Of a stretch of DNA of 64,000 nt, positions 24,769 to 33,574 are shown in pieces. The stretch spans positions 2,604,001-2,668,000 of the forward strand of contig NZ_CP022464.2 of the NCBI RefSeq assembly GCF_002234575.2, written 5' to 3'. Position numbers and translations under genes: made by a program. The notes beneath the pieces were generated by a model. It worked only from the letters and a program-made list of their open reading frames with translations. It was not told where the DNA came from and ran no database searches. This DNA comes from Enterocloster bolteae. Its GTDB lineage: Bacteria; Bacillota; Clostridia; Lachnospirales; Lachnospiraceae. Each line of letters opens with the position of its first letter. Within the stretch, counting starts at the first letter, position 1.

Positions 24769-25656
24769 ATGGGGATTATGAGACTGATTGAGGGGATAAG
24801 GGCGGGGAAGGCAGTCAGTGTGTTTTCCGGAAACCAGGAATATTTATTTTCTGCCGGTAAACCGGGCCCTGCCTGTCCGGATGGTTTTTGGGAAATTAGC
24901 GTCAGATGCAGGCCGGAGGCAGTCTCTGACCGAACCGGGCCGGGTAATGGTCCCTTTTTATTTTTCGACAGCAGAACCAACCGGTTTCTGGATTTTACCG
25001 GGGGTCTTCTGGAGGCACTGTTTCCCATGTCCTCTGAACATATCTATGATATGGCTGTCCTTGAACAGGAAGTGAACCTGAGGGTGAACCGGTATATTAC
25101 TCACAATCTGATATATAAGATACAGGAAGGTGCGGCAAAATACGGGCGGGAGGAGTTTGATGAAGGAGAGATACGGGAGCAGGCATATGTATGCTATATG
25201 ACCGGGGCCTGGGGCCACCTCCATGTGCCGGCCCGGGCTTTTGACATGGAACAGTTCTGCCGTATGGACGGGCGCCGCTCCAGGACAGGAGAAGGGCCGT
25301 TTGTGGAAGCGTATGCCCGTCTCATAATGCTTCATTTAAGTGAACAGTTTCCATCCGGCGAAGTGGCCAGAAGCTTTCTGGAGGATATATGCAGAAAAGA
25401 TACGGGCCGCCAGCGCAACTACGATGTCATCTGCCGTGAATATGCAAAGGACAGCTTTGTGGAGCAGGAGCTGGAACATCTGATGCGGGAGGCAACTGAC
25501 AGCATGAAGCGGGCCAAGAGCCTGTGCCAGCTCTTAAAGGCGAAATGCAGTGTGAAGCCGCAGGTGGAGCTGGACCAGGAGATACTGGCGGTTTCCCTTG
25601 CTTCAGACTGCCCCGGCCCTGTTATAGGAAGGAAGCGGGATCTGTATTACTCCTGA
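24769..25656 (+). CDS. Protein of unknown function
   Basis: I do not recognise this 295-residue protein. It has no signal peptide or membrane helix. The sequence opens with a short region with Gly and Pro turns and then seems mostly helical and charged, with scattered cysteines but no clear metal motif. It starts at ATG 24769, after GAGAGGATATGATGAC; an in-frame ATG at 24778 is an alternative. It lies between the flavodiiron gene and a cupin, in the stretch bounded by the two matching palindromes, which hints at a link to stress or redox response, but this is only position. Confidence 0.6.
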   Translation: MGIMRLIEGIRAGKAVSVFSGNQEYLFSAGKPGPACPDGFWEISVRCRPEAVSDRTGPGNGPFLFFDSRTNRFLDFTGGLLEALFPMSSEHIYDMAVLEQEVNLRVNRYITHNLIYKIQEGAAKYGREEFDEGEIREQAYVCYMTGAWGHLHVPARAFDMEQFCRMDGRRSRTGEGPFVEAYARLIMLHLSEQFPSGEVARSFLEDICRKDTGRQRNYDVICREYAKDSFVEQELEHLMREATDSMKRAKSLCQLLKAKCSVKPQVELDQEILAVSLASDCPGPVIGRKRDLYYS

Positions 25657-25796
25657 CGGCAACCGTACGGCATGCCTGCCAGGAGGTGCAGGACGCATTT
25701 CAGGGACGCGCCTGCAAAGGGGGCCGGCCGTTGACGGACCAGGGACAGGATGGTACAATATGGATAGCTATAAGGAATGACAGGAGGACAGGAATC

Positions 25797-26150
25797 ATGA
25801 TTAGAAGAAAAGACGAGATGGAGCCCGTGACCAGGCATGAGCTGCAGAAGGGGATGGGGGATGTGACCTTCCACACCTTCATGACAAAGGAGGAGGCCTA
25901 TGGTTCGGGCAGGACCTTTGCTCGTGTTGTGTTTGAGCCGGGTACATCCATTGGGATACATGAGCATCATGGGGAGTTTGAAGGGTATTATATTCTGAAA
26001 GGGCAGGCCCTGGTAACAGATAACGGTGTGGAAACCGTGCTGAATCCCGGAGATTACCACATGTGCAAGGACGGGGACAGCCACGGCATTGGCTGTTACG
26101 GGGATGAAACCATGGAAATCATTGCCCTTATTATCAATGTTCCGGCATAA
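25797..26150 (+). CDS. Small cupin-domain protein
   Basis: This 117-residue protein is a single cupin barrel. The two cupin motifs are visible: GTSIGIHEHHGEFEGYYILKG, cited in part as HEHHGEFEGYY with metal-ligand histidines and Glu near 53-60, and a second motif near NPGDYHMCKDGDSHG with later histidines. Such proteins bind a metal and act as small-molecule sensors, isomerases or dioxygenases; the reaction cannot be told. The frame is open far upstream, but the ATG at 25797 directly follows AGGAGGACAGG, which fixes the start. Confidence 0.85.
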   Translation: MIRRKDEMEPVTRHELQKGMGDVTFHTFMTKEEAYGSGRTFARVVFEPGTSIGIHEHHGEFEGYYILKGQALVTDNGVETVLNPGDYHMCKDGDSHGIGCYGDETMEIIALIINVPA

Positions 26151-26191
26151 GAGATGCCGGAGGAGAGATTTTGCCCGGGACATTGGACGGG

Positions 26192-26250
26192 GCTGTCTGC
26201 TTTGGAAGGATTGTTTGAATCTGGTTTCTGGCAGACAGCTCTGTATTTTT
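26192..26250 (+). terminator. Possible terminator after the cupin gene
   Basis: GCTGTCTGC (26192-26200) pairs perfectly with GCAGACAGC (26231-26239), loop of 30, then TCTGTATTTTT. The wide loop lowers confidence. The remaining gap to 26342 holds an 18-bp palindrome (26259-26276) of unknown role. Confidence 0.45.
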
Positions 26251-26342
26251 GACTGAAACATGTATTTTAATACATGGAAAAACTGTAGTATAATGAATAA
26301 TATGTTGTATTTTTAAAATCACTGTAGTAAAATAATATTTGA

Positions 26343-26690
26343 TTATGGGTTTTCAGACCCATGCTTGCGCATCATCTCGGCCAGACAGCGTATGACGGGG
26401 AGAAGTTCCAGGGCTTCCTTTTCGCTCAGGCTGTGGAGCTCCCAGAACAGCTGCTGTTTACTGTCGCCCATGGACTCGGTTTCAGGGTAAAAGATACGGT
26501 CGGCGGGAATTCTCAAAGTGGTTACCAGAGGATAAAGCACCTCGAATTTGGGGTTTCCGCGGAAATTTTCTATATTAATAATGGTACGGACATCTATACC
26601 CAGCTTCTCTGCCAGGGAAGCCTGGGACATTCCCTGTTCTTCGCGGGCTTTTCGGATGACCGTACCTAAAGTTTTAACGTAGTCATGCAT
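26343..26690 (-). CDS. XRE-family transcription regulator
   Basis: This is a 115-residue DNA-binding protein with an N-terminal helix-turn-helix of the Cro/CI type (residues about 7-62: VIRKAREEQGMSQASLAEKLG, of which MSQASLAEKLGIDVRTI is the core). A short helical C-terminal part probably forms dimers. The ATG at 26690 has GAGGTGA upstream on its strand. A TAGTGTACACTA palindrome lies 18 bases upstream of the start (26709-26720) and a half-site at 26770-26778, which points to self-control. The same palindrome stands at the flavodiiron promoter, a likely second target. Confidence 0.85.
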   Translation of the reverse strand: MHDYVKTLGTVIRKAREEQGMSQASLAEKLGIDVRTIINIENFRGNPKFEVLYPLVTTLRIPADRIFYPETESMGDSKQQLFWELHSLSEKEALELLPVIRCLAEMMRKHGSENP

Positions 26691-26708
26691 TGTGATTCAC
26701 CTCAATAC

Positions 26709-26720
26709 TAGTGTACACTA
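26709..26720. promoter_or_regulatory. Palindromic operator upstream of the XRE gene
   Basis: Perfect palindrome TAGTGTACACTA between the divergent XRE and GGDEF genes. It is identical to the core at 23233-23244. A partial copy (ATACACTAA, 26770-26778) lies nearer the GGDEF gene. Confidence 0.7.
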
Positions 26721-26821
26721 CACTTCTTATATTATGAATCACTATGCAATACATATAAAATATGAATTGAGATACACTAAACTCCTGGATGGAATGCCGG
26801 GAGGGGGAAAGGAAGTTTTGC

Positions 26822-28207
26822 ATGGGTGAAGGGACAGAAGACAGAATGCAGGTGTACATAAAACATGTGGTACTGGAACCGGGGCTTGAAATGGAGTATG
26901 CACAGCCGCTTCTGACATTATTTGACGAACTGCTGGCCTGGGACCTGGCATCAGGGGACAGCCGCATTATATTTTACACAGAGGGCAGGAGCCGTCTGCG
27001 GGAGAACCGGACAGAGCAGGAATTTCAGGCATTTGCCTGGAGCCATGTACATCCCCGGGAGTGCAGGCAGTTCCAGGCGTTTTTCAGCGCCGTGCACATG
27101 AAAGAACTTTACGGGAGCAAACATCCTGAGAAGCTGGTTTACCGCCAAAGGACGGCAGAGGGAGGCTATGTGTGGGTGGAGGTGGTGGCCATAACAGCCG
27201 GCGGCGGAGGTACAATGCTGTGTTATGTCCGCGATATGGGAAAGGAAGAACAGAAGCGGTATATACAGGAGCAGATTATTGATCAATATGTGTATAAAAA
27301 ATGCGATTTCTTCCTGTGTTTGGATGGAGACACGGGTTACTATGAAATCCTGCAGAAAAATGACAGCCGTATTCAGGGACAGATGCCTCATTCGGGGAAT
27401 TATGAGCAGGAGCTGGAGGAATGTATCAGGAAGTATGTGGTGTCTGAGGACAGGGACCTGCTTCTGGAGAAGGCATCTATGAACAATGTCCTGGATGTGT
27501 TGGAGCGTGAAGGCGAGCTGATGGTATCCTATGGTGAGAAGGGGACGGACGGCCGGTATGCCCGTAAATTGCTTCGCTATGTATACTTTGACAGACAGGA
27601 GCAAAAAATTCTCCTTATGCGCCAGGATATTACGGCAGAGTACCTGGAGCAGCGCAGGCAGAAGAAGCGCCTCAGCGACGCCCTCCTTCATGCAAGGATT
27701 GATTCCCTTACAGGTTTGTATAACCGCCAGGCAGTAAATGCCAAGATCAATGGAATCCTTAGGGGGGCCGCAGTGATGCCCCCTTCTGTGCTGCTTTTTA
27801 TTGATTTGGATAATTTTAAGACAGTGAACGATACTCTTGGCCACCGGTATGGGGATAAGGTGCTGTGCTCTGTGGCAGAGTGCTTCCGCCAGGTCCTCCG
27901 TACTTCCGACATAATCGGAAGGGTGGGAGGCGACGAGTTCGTGGCTTTTCTCTCAGGAGTCACATCACTTGATGAGGCAAGGGAGTGCGCCGGACGTCTG
28001 TGCCAGGCGGTGAGCCGCATACCGGATTTAGACCTGAAAGGCTGCGGGCTGTCCTGCAGCATCGGAGGGGCTGTGTGCCCAAGGGACGGAAGGGATTACG
28101 ATTCTCTTCTCATGAAAGCGGATATAGCTGTCTATGAAGCCAAGCGCCGGGGAAAGAATCAGTTCGCCTTTTACGAGCCCGGAATGAGGCCTCATTCCGA
28201 GCCCTGA
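26822..28207 (+). CDS. Diguanylate cyclase (GGDEF) with PAS-like sensor region
   Basis: This 461-residue soluble protein makes cyclic di-GMP from GTP. The C-terminal domain (about 290-455) has the active motif GGDEF near residue 375 and an inhibitory site RTSD five residues before it, so product feedback is likely. The N-terminal 280 residues look like one or two PAS-type folds (for example YVWVEVVAITAG and a later KLLRYVYFDRQEQKILLMRQDIT segment). The frame opens at 26789, but the ATG at 26822 has AAAGGAAG at good spacing. It is divergent from the XRE gene, sharing its operator region, and converges on asnB. Confidence 0.9.
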   Translation: MGEGTEDRMQVYIKHVVLEPGLEMEYAQPLLTLFDELLAWDLASGDSRIIFYTEGRSRLRENRTEQEFQAFAWSHVHPRECRQFQAFFSAVHMKELYGSKHPEKLVYRQRTAEGGYVWVEVVAITAGGGGTMLCYVRDMGKEEQKRYIQEQIIDQYVYKKCDFFLCLDGDTGYYEILQKNDSRIQGQMPHSGNYEQELEECIRKYVVSEDRDLLLEKASMNNVLDVLEREGELMVSYGEKGTDGRYARKLLRYVYFDRQEQKILLMRQDITAEYLEQRRQKKRLSDALLHARIDSLTGLYNRQAVNAKINGILRGAAVMPPSVLLFIDLDNFKTVNDTLGHRYGDKVLCSVAECFRQVLRTSDIIGRVGGDEFVAFLSGVTSLDEARECAGRLCQAVSRIPDLDLKGCGLSCSIGGAVCPRDGRDYDSLLMKADIAVYEAKRRGKNQFAFYEPGMRPHSEP

Positions 28208-28222
28208 CCTGTGCGGGCGTGT

Positions 28223-30076
28223 CTAGCCCACCACCTCAATGTGATAGGTTTTCAGCCAGAAGTTGACCTGGAGGAGATAGGCCAGCATCTGAGGGCCGGC
28301 CATGAGCTGGCCGTACCATGGTTTTCCGTAGTCAGAGGGGCTGGTGAGGAAGCGGGCCAGTTTTTTCCGGTCCAGGAAGTCCATTACCGGGGAGTGGCTG
28401 TCGTCCATCATTTCCCTTACACGGTCCACAAGCAGTTTTTCATAGGCGGTATCATAGGTTTTAGGATAGGGGGACTTTTTCCGGAACAGTATTTCATCCG
28501 GGAGAAGTCCTTTTCCTGACTGGCGGAGCAGGTTCTTTACCAGTCCGTCCCTTGTTTTCATGTCCCAGGGCACGTTCCAGACGTATTCCATGATTCGGTG
28601 GTCCGCAAAGGGAACCCTTGCCTCCAGCCCGGAGTACATGCTGGTGCGGTCCATGCGGTTGAGAAGGGTCTGCATGAACCAGCGCAGGTTTAACCAGGCG
28701 ATTTCCCGGCGCCTTGCTTCCTCCGGGGAATCCTCTTCCAGGACAGGGGTCTCTGCCACGGAGCGCTCATAGGTGTCCAGCACATACCGGTCCATGTCCA
28801 GATACTCTAAGAAGCTGTCATCCAACAGGGCCTTTCTGGGGGCCAGGTCCATGGTCCACGGGAAGGTATGGGCTTCAAAACATTCCTTTTTATGGAACCA
28901 TGGGTAGCCGCCGAATATTTCGTCGGCGCATTCCCCGGTCAGGGCCACCTTGTTGTGTTCCTTGACCATGGAGCAGAACTGGAGCATGGAGGAGTCGATA
29001 TCCCCCATGGCCGGCAGATCATGGGCCAGGACAGAATCAAACAGACGGTCAGCCTGGGTCAGGTTTCCGCACTCCAGGTAATGATGGTCGGAATCCAGGA
29101 ATTTTACCATCTGGTCCACATAGGGGCGGTCCTGGGAGGGCTGGAAGGAGTTGGCCCGGAAGAACTTATCGTTGTCCACAAAGTCAAAGGAGAAGGTGGT
29201 CAGGCGCTTTCCCTGCTTTTTCAGTTCCTTTGCGCAGATGGCAGACACCAGGCTGGAATCCACGCCCCCCGAGAGGAAGGTACAGATGGGCACATCTGAA
29301 ACCATCTGCCTGCGCACGGAATCCTCCACCAGAAATGATGTTTTCTCAATGGTTCGTTCATAGCTGTCCTCATGGGGACGGCTGACCAGCTTCCAATAAC
29401 TCTGCTGGCGGATTCCATCAGGGGTACATATGAGGTAATGGCCCGGAAGCAGTTCCTCCATGTCCTTTAGGACGCCGCAGCCATAGGTCCTGGCAGGCCC
29501 GACGGAGAACACTTCATTCAGTCCCCTGAGGTCTAACTGCGCCTTGACGCCGGGATAGGCCAGGATTCCTTTGAGCTCGGAAGAAAAAATGAGTTCCTCG
29601 CCTCTTATTGTATAGAACAGAGGTTTTACCCCGGCCCGGTCCCGGAACAGGCACAGACGGTTTAAGGCCGTGTCCATGATGGCAAAGGCAAAGATACCGT
29701 TCAGGCGTTTTACAAAGTCAGGGCCGTATTCCATATAGCCTGCCAGTATGACCTCCGTGTCGCTGGAGGTCTGGAAGGAATATCCCGCGGCCATAAGCTC
29801 CTGGCGCAGTTCATCGGTATTGTACAGTTCCCCGTTGTAGACAATGGCAAAGGTCTGTCCGGAGCCTGATTTCACCATGGGCTGGTGGCCTCCGGCCAGA
29901 TCTATGATGGACAGGCGGGCATGGGACAGGCCGCCGTGTTCCGAGAGCCACCGTCCGGCGTCATCGGGGCCACGGTGGCGTAAGCGTTCTGCCATGGCCT
30001 GCAGGACAGATTCATAGTGTTCTTTCTCTTTCAGGTAATGGTCATGAGGGTTATAAAAACCGGCAATTCCGCACAT
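28223..30076 (-). CDS. asnB: Asparagine synthetase, glutamine-hydrolysing
   Basis: This 617-residue enzyme makes asparagine from aspartate, ATP and glutamine. The N-terminal glutaminase domain begins with the catalytic Cys2 (MCGIAGFYNP). The synthetase domain carries the ATP pyrophosphatase loop SGGVDSSLVSA near 262 and the conserved GECADEIFGGYPW near 370. Length is normal for AsnB. The ATG has GAGGAATAAATT upstream. It lies 40 bases after the leftward permease gene and is probably transcribed with it. Confidence 0.95.
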   Translation of the reverse strand: MCGIAGFYNPHDHYLKEKEHYESVLQAMAERLRHRGPDDAGRWLSEHGGLSHARLSIIDLAGGHQPMVKSGSGQTFAIVYNGELYNTDELRQELMAAGYSFQTSSDTEVILAGYMEYGPDFVKRLNGIFAFAIMDTALNRLCLFRDRAGVKPLFYTIRGEELIFSSELKGILAYPGVKAQLDLRGLNEVFSVGPARTYGCGVLKDMEELLPGHYLICTPDGIRQQSYWKLVSRPHEDSYERTIEKTSFLVEDSVRRQMVSDVPICTFLSGGVDSSLVSAICAKELKKQGKRLTTFSFDFVDNDKFFRANSFQPSQDRPYVDQMVKFLDSDHHYLECGNLTQADRLFDSVLAHDLPAMGDIDSSMLQFCSMVKEHNKVALTGECADEIFGGYPWFHKKECFEAHTFPWTMDLAPRKALLDDSFLEYLDMDRYVLDTYERSVAETPVLEEDSPEEARRREIAWLNLRWFMQTLLNRMDRTSMYSGLEARVPFADHRIMEYVWNVPWDMKTRDGLVKNLLRQSGKGLLPDEILFRKKSPYPKTYDTAYEKLLVDRVREMMDDSHSPVMDFLDRKKLARFLTSPSDYGKPWYGQLMAGPQMLAYLLQVNFWLKTYHIEVVG

Positions 30077-30116
30077 AATTTATTCCTCCTGTCATGATGT
30101 GGAAATGTGTTTGGTG

Positions 30117-31490
30117 TTAAAGCATAAAGCATGCCAGGGCAAAGGTACAGGCAAAGCCGATACAGACCGGTATCAGGTTTTTCCTGGCCAGTTCCAGCGG
30201 GCTTACATTGCAGATGGCGGCAACCGGGATGAGTCCCCACGGCACGATGGTGCCGCCGCCCACGAAGATAGCCGCAATCTGGCCCAGGGCCGCCATGACC
30301 GGAACAGACGAGCCGGTGGCGGTTCCAAAGGTTCTGGCCAGGGCGCCGGTCAGGGGAAGGCCTGAAAAACCGGAACCGTCCAGACCTGTCAGTCCGCCGA
30401 CCACCATCTGTATAAAGGCCGCCATATATTTATTAAGGGGGGCATTCTGCGCCAGCCACAGGGCCCAGTCATTCATGATGCCACGGTTAAACCGTTCCCC
30501 CATGATGGAGGTGATTCCATCCCCTCCTAAAAAGAAAAAGGCACCGATTATAATAACCGGAGCAAAGATGCGGATGGCAAAGAGAAAACCTTCAGTGACA
30601 TAGCCCGTGACCTTTTCCAGGGACTGTTTTCCAAAGCCCAGCAAAGCGCCCAGGCAGGTGATAAGGAGAGCGGTGCCGGAGACCATGCTGGTGGCATCCC
30701 CGCCCTTCAGGCCGCACAGGAGCATGAGAATAATATCTCCTGCAAAGGCAATCGGGGTAAAGACAGCCAGGAACAGGGCGGCCTTCTTATGTCCCTGGGG
30801 CCTGGAGGGTTCTGCCTGTATGGAGAGCCTGGGGCCCCTGGCATCCAGCTGGCTCCTGTTTAACACATATGCGCTGAGGACGGTGACAATGCCCATCATC
30901 CAGAATAAAGGCCATGCCTGCCGGAGAATAGAGGATGTGTCAAGGCCTGCTGCGCCTGCTGAGATAGCGGGAGCGCCCTGAATTACCACATCGTAGCTCA
31001 GCGCAAAGCCGTGTCCGAACAGGTTCATGGCCATGGCTGCGGCTAAGGGATTCAGGCCTGCCTTTACAGCAAAGGGCAGCATGATGGCACCCACCAGTGC
31101 AACAGAGGGACTGGGCCACAGGAACAGGGAAAACAGGAACATGGTAAGCCCCAGGATCCACCAGGTCAGGGAAGGTGTTTTCATAATGCCGGCCATGGGA
31201 ACCATCATCAGATAGTCGCTTCCCAGGTCCTTCAGGCATTTGGAAAGGGAGGTGACCAGGGCAATGGTTGCCAGCACCTCCATGAATTCCCTGCCTGCGT
31301 AGAGAACAGCGGAAAATACGGTTATGATGCCGCCGGTAACAGATTTAAGGCCGATGAGGCCCAGGATAAACAGGAAGGCGATGCAGACGGCAGGCGTATC
31401 CTTTTTGAGGACCATCACTGCCAGGATAACAATGACGCCTATGAGATAAGCGTAGTGGAGCGGAGTCAGCACTACTGCGGATTCTATCAT
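30117..31490 (-). CDS. Ion-transporter superfamily permease (CitMHS/GntP-like)
   Basis: This 457-residue membrane protein has about 11 or 12 hydrophobic segments and an overall plan like the ion-transporter superfamily (citrate, gluconate and C4-dicarboxylate carriers). Glycine-rich re-entrant segments such as GGLTGLDGSGFSGLPLTGA near 365 and FVGGGTIVPWGLIPVAA near 415 support this. It carries an AGGAGTGAC ribosome site. Being upstream of asnB in the same direction suggests uptake of an acid or amino acid linked to asparagine metabolism, which is inference only. Confidence 0.7.
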   Translation of the reverse strand: MIESAVVLTPLHYAYLIGVIVILAVMVLKKDTPAVCIAFLFILGLIGLKSVTGGIITVFSAVLYAGREFMEVLATIALVTSLSKCLKDLGSDYLMMVPMAGIMKTPSLTWWILGLTMFLFSLFLWPSPSVALVGAIMLPFAVKAGLNPLAAAMAMNLFGHGFALSYDVVIQGAPAISAGAAGLDTSSILRQAWPLFWMMGIVTVLSAYVLNRSQLDARGPRLSIQAEPSRPQGHKKAALFLAVFTPIAFAGDIILMLLCGLKGGDATSMVSGTALLITCLGALLGFGKQSLEKVTGYVTEGFLFAIRIFAPVIIIGAFFFLGGDGITSIMGERFNRGIMNDWALWLAQNAPLNKYMAAFIQMVVGGLTGLDGSGFSGLPLTGALARTFGTATGSSVPVMAALGQIAAIFVGGGTIVPWGLIPVAAICNVSPLELARKNLIPVCIGFACTFALACFML

Positions 31491-31904
31491 AATAAGTCAC
31501 TCCTGTATTTATGGAATATAATCTATGATATGGGGAAATGCTCTCCTCCGTGAAAAGGAAATCAGGAAATTAGGGGTTGATTTTATGGCCAGGTGCTGGT
31601 ATGCTAGATAAGGATTAAATTTTAAAATGAAAGGAAGTGAACCGGAGTGGAAGGTCGAAGTCATAAGTTGGAAGCAGACAATTATCATAAGCGTTTGGTA
31701 GTGGGAGCTGCGTCGGCGGCTTTGATCCCGCTTTGCTTTCACTGCCGTTAATTATAGGATTCATATGCGTTTATGATGATAGCCATTATTACAGGAGGAG
31801 TCTGTAATTATGGCTGTTTTGTTGTTGCGGTCCGGCCATCCAGGGCAGGACTGCGGCATTTTGCGTGCTGCTTTCATGATGTCACCATTCATGGAAGGAA
31901 TAAG
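31491..31904 (+). other. Long leader region of mgtE
   Basis: A promoter (TTGATT 31577-31582, 17 bases, TATGCT 31600-31605) lies about 300 bases before the mgtE start. The leader has several GC-rich possible stems (for example GGGAGCTGCG to GATCCCGC near 31705-31735) but I could not match it to the M-box or another known riboswitch by eye. A short open frame in it (from 31773) joins mgtE in frame but lacks conservation. Confidence 0.4.
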
Positions 31905-33254
31905 ATGCAGGAGAATTTTGATTTAAAAGAGCTGATGGAGCTGTTAGACACAATGCAGCTCAGGTTACTGAAGGAAAAGCTGATTGAGATGAACGAGGTG
32001 GATATTGCTGCGTTCATCGAGGAGCTGGATTCCGAGAAGACCGTAGTGGTCTACCGCATGCTTCCCAAGGAGCTGGCAAGCGATGTGTTCGCCTGCCTGC
32101 CTGTGGAGAAGCAGGAGCATATTATCAACAGCATCACGGATTATGAGCTCAGCGCCATTGTAAACGACCTGTTTGTGGACGATGCCGTGGATATGCTGGA
32201 AGAACTGCCGGCCAATGTGGTCAAGCGTGTGCTTAAGAACTCCACGCCGGACACCAGGAAGCTGATCAACCAGTTTTTAAAATATCCGGAAGGCAGCGCC
32301 GGAAGCATAATGACGGCAGAGTATGTGGGCCTGAAGAAGCGCATGACCGTGGAGGAGGCATTTGCCTACATCCGCAGGCACGGCGTGGATAAGGAGACCA
32401 TTTACACCTGTTATGTCATGGACGCAAAGAGGGCCCTGGAGGGTGTGGTGACGGTCAAGGATCTGCTGATGCATCCCTATGAGGAAGTCATCGGCAACAT
32501 CATGGATTCACATGTGATCAAGGCCGTGACCACAGACGACCAGGAGGAGGTGGCGGAGAGCTTCCGTAAGTACGACCTCCTGAGCCTTCCTGTGGTGGAC
32601 CATGAGAACCGTCTGGTGGGCATCGTTACCGTGGACGACGTGGTGGATGTTATGGAGCAGGAGGCCACAGAGGACTTTGAGAAGATGGCAGCCATGCTCC
32701 CCAGCGAGAAGCCTTATCTTAAGACAGGCGTGTTTGCCCTGGCAAAGAACCGTCTGGCCTGGCTTCTGATTCTCATGATCAGCAGTATGATTACAGGCAG
32801 CATCCTGGCAAAGTACGAGGCCGCCTTTGCGGTGATACCGCTGCTGGTGACCTTCATTCCCATGCTGACAGATACTGGCGGCAACGCGGGCAGCCAGAGC
32901 AGCACCATGATTATCCGCGGCATGGCAGTGGGAGAGATTGAAGCCGGTGATATCCTGCGGGTACTCTGGAAGGAACTGCGGGTGGGAGTCATTGTGGGCG
33001 TCCTGCTGGGACTGGTCAATTATATACAGCTGGTAATCCGTTTTCCAGGACAGGAAATGCTCTGCCTTACAGTGGTACTGAGCCTTTTAGCCACCGTCAT
33101 GCTGGCCAAAACCATTGGATGTGTCCTGCCCATTGCGGCCCAGGTTCTCCATCTGGACCCGGCCATTATGGCTGCCCCGCTTATCACCACCATTGTGGAT
33201 GCGGTGAGCCTGATTATATATTTTCAGCTGGCTTGCAGCCTGCTGAAGATTTAG
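31905..33254 (+). CDS. mgtE: Magnesium transporter MgtE
   Basis: This 449-residue membrane channel carries Mg2+ into the cell. Order: cytoplasmic N domain of helical repeats (1-130), paired CBS domains that sense Mg2+ (about 130-255), a connecting helix, and five membrane helices (about 280-449), with the pore-region signature TDTGGNAGSQSSTMIIRGMAVGE cited in part as GGNAGSQSST near 325. The frame runs 44 codons further upstream, but the family starts at MQENFDLKEL and GGAAGGAA precedes that ATG. A terminator follows at once. Confidence 0.93.
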   Translation: MQENFDLKELMELLDTMQLRLLKEKLIEMNEVDIAAFIEELDSEKTVVVYRMLPKELASDVFACLPVEKQEHIINSITDYELSAIVNDLFVDDAVDMLEELPANVVKRVLKNSTPDTRKLINQFLKYPEGSAGSIMTAEYVGLKKRMTVEEAFAYIRRHGVDKETIYTCYVMDAKRALEGVVTVKDLLMHPYEEVIGNIMDSHVIKAVTTDDQEEVAESFRKYDLLSLPVVDHENRLVGIVTVDDVVDVMEQEATEDFEKMAAMLPSEKPYLKTGVFALAKNRLAWLLILMISSMITGSILAKYEAAFAVIPLLVTFIPMLTDTGGNAGSQSSTMIIRGMAVGEIEAGDILRVLWKELRVGVIVGVLLGLVNYIQLVIRFPGQEMLCLTVVLSLLATVMLAKTIGCVLPIAAQVLHLDPAIMAAPLITTIVDAVSLIIYFQLACSLLKI

Positions 33255-33268
33255 GAAGAATGTTCAGA

Positions 33269-33306
33269 GCCGGAATCTTGTTTCTATACAGGATTCCGGC
33301 CTTTTG
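33269..33306 (+). terminator. mgtE terminator
   Basis: GCCGGAATC (33269-33277) pairs with GATTCCGGC (33292-33300), then CTTTTGCTTTT. Confidence 0.8.
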
Positions 33307-33397
33307 CTTTTGGATGGTTTCCGGCCATTTGGTCCCCGGCTATTTGGTTCTCTGTCCTATTTTGGCCCCACAATTTGTAAATCCTCAGAACCCTCTA

Positions 33398-33427
33398 TTG
33401 ACAATGGGGAACAGATTTTACTATAAT
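33398..33427 (+). promoter_or_regulatory. Promoter of the aldolase gene
   Basis: TTGACA (33398-33403), 18-base spacer, TATAAT (33422-33427). The start codon is at 33575, so the leader is about 140 bases and includes a GGAGG...CCTCC inverted repeat near 33500-33530. Confidence 0.8.
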
Positions 33428-33574
33428 AAAGGTAAGTTATAAAACATGTTTCAAGTCTTTGATATCTGTCCCCGCGTCCGGTTTCAGCAGAACTTATAGT
33501 ATGGAGGTGTCGTGTTTTCTTGAGGTGCCTCCGGTCTTATACCATATATTCCATCAAGAAAGAGAGGTAGTTAT

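Noticed and set aside
31509..31742. A 77-codon minus-strand frame upstream of mgtE
   Set aside because: It lies over the mgtE promoter and leader and shows no coding features.
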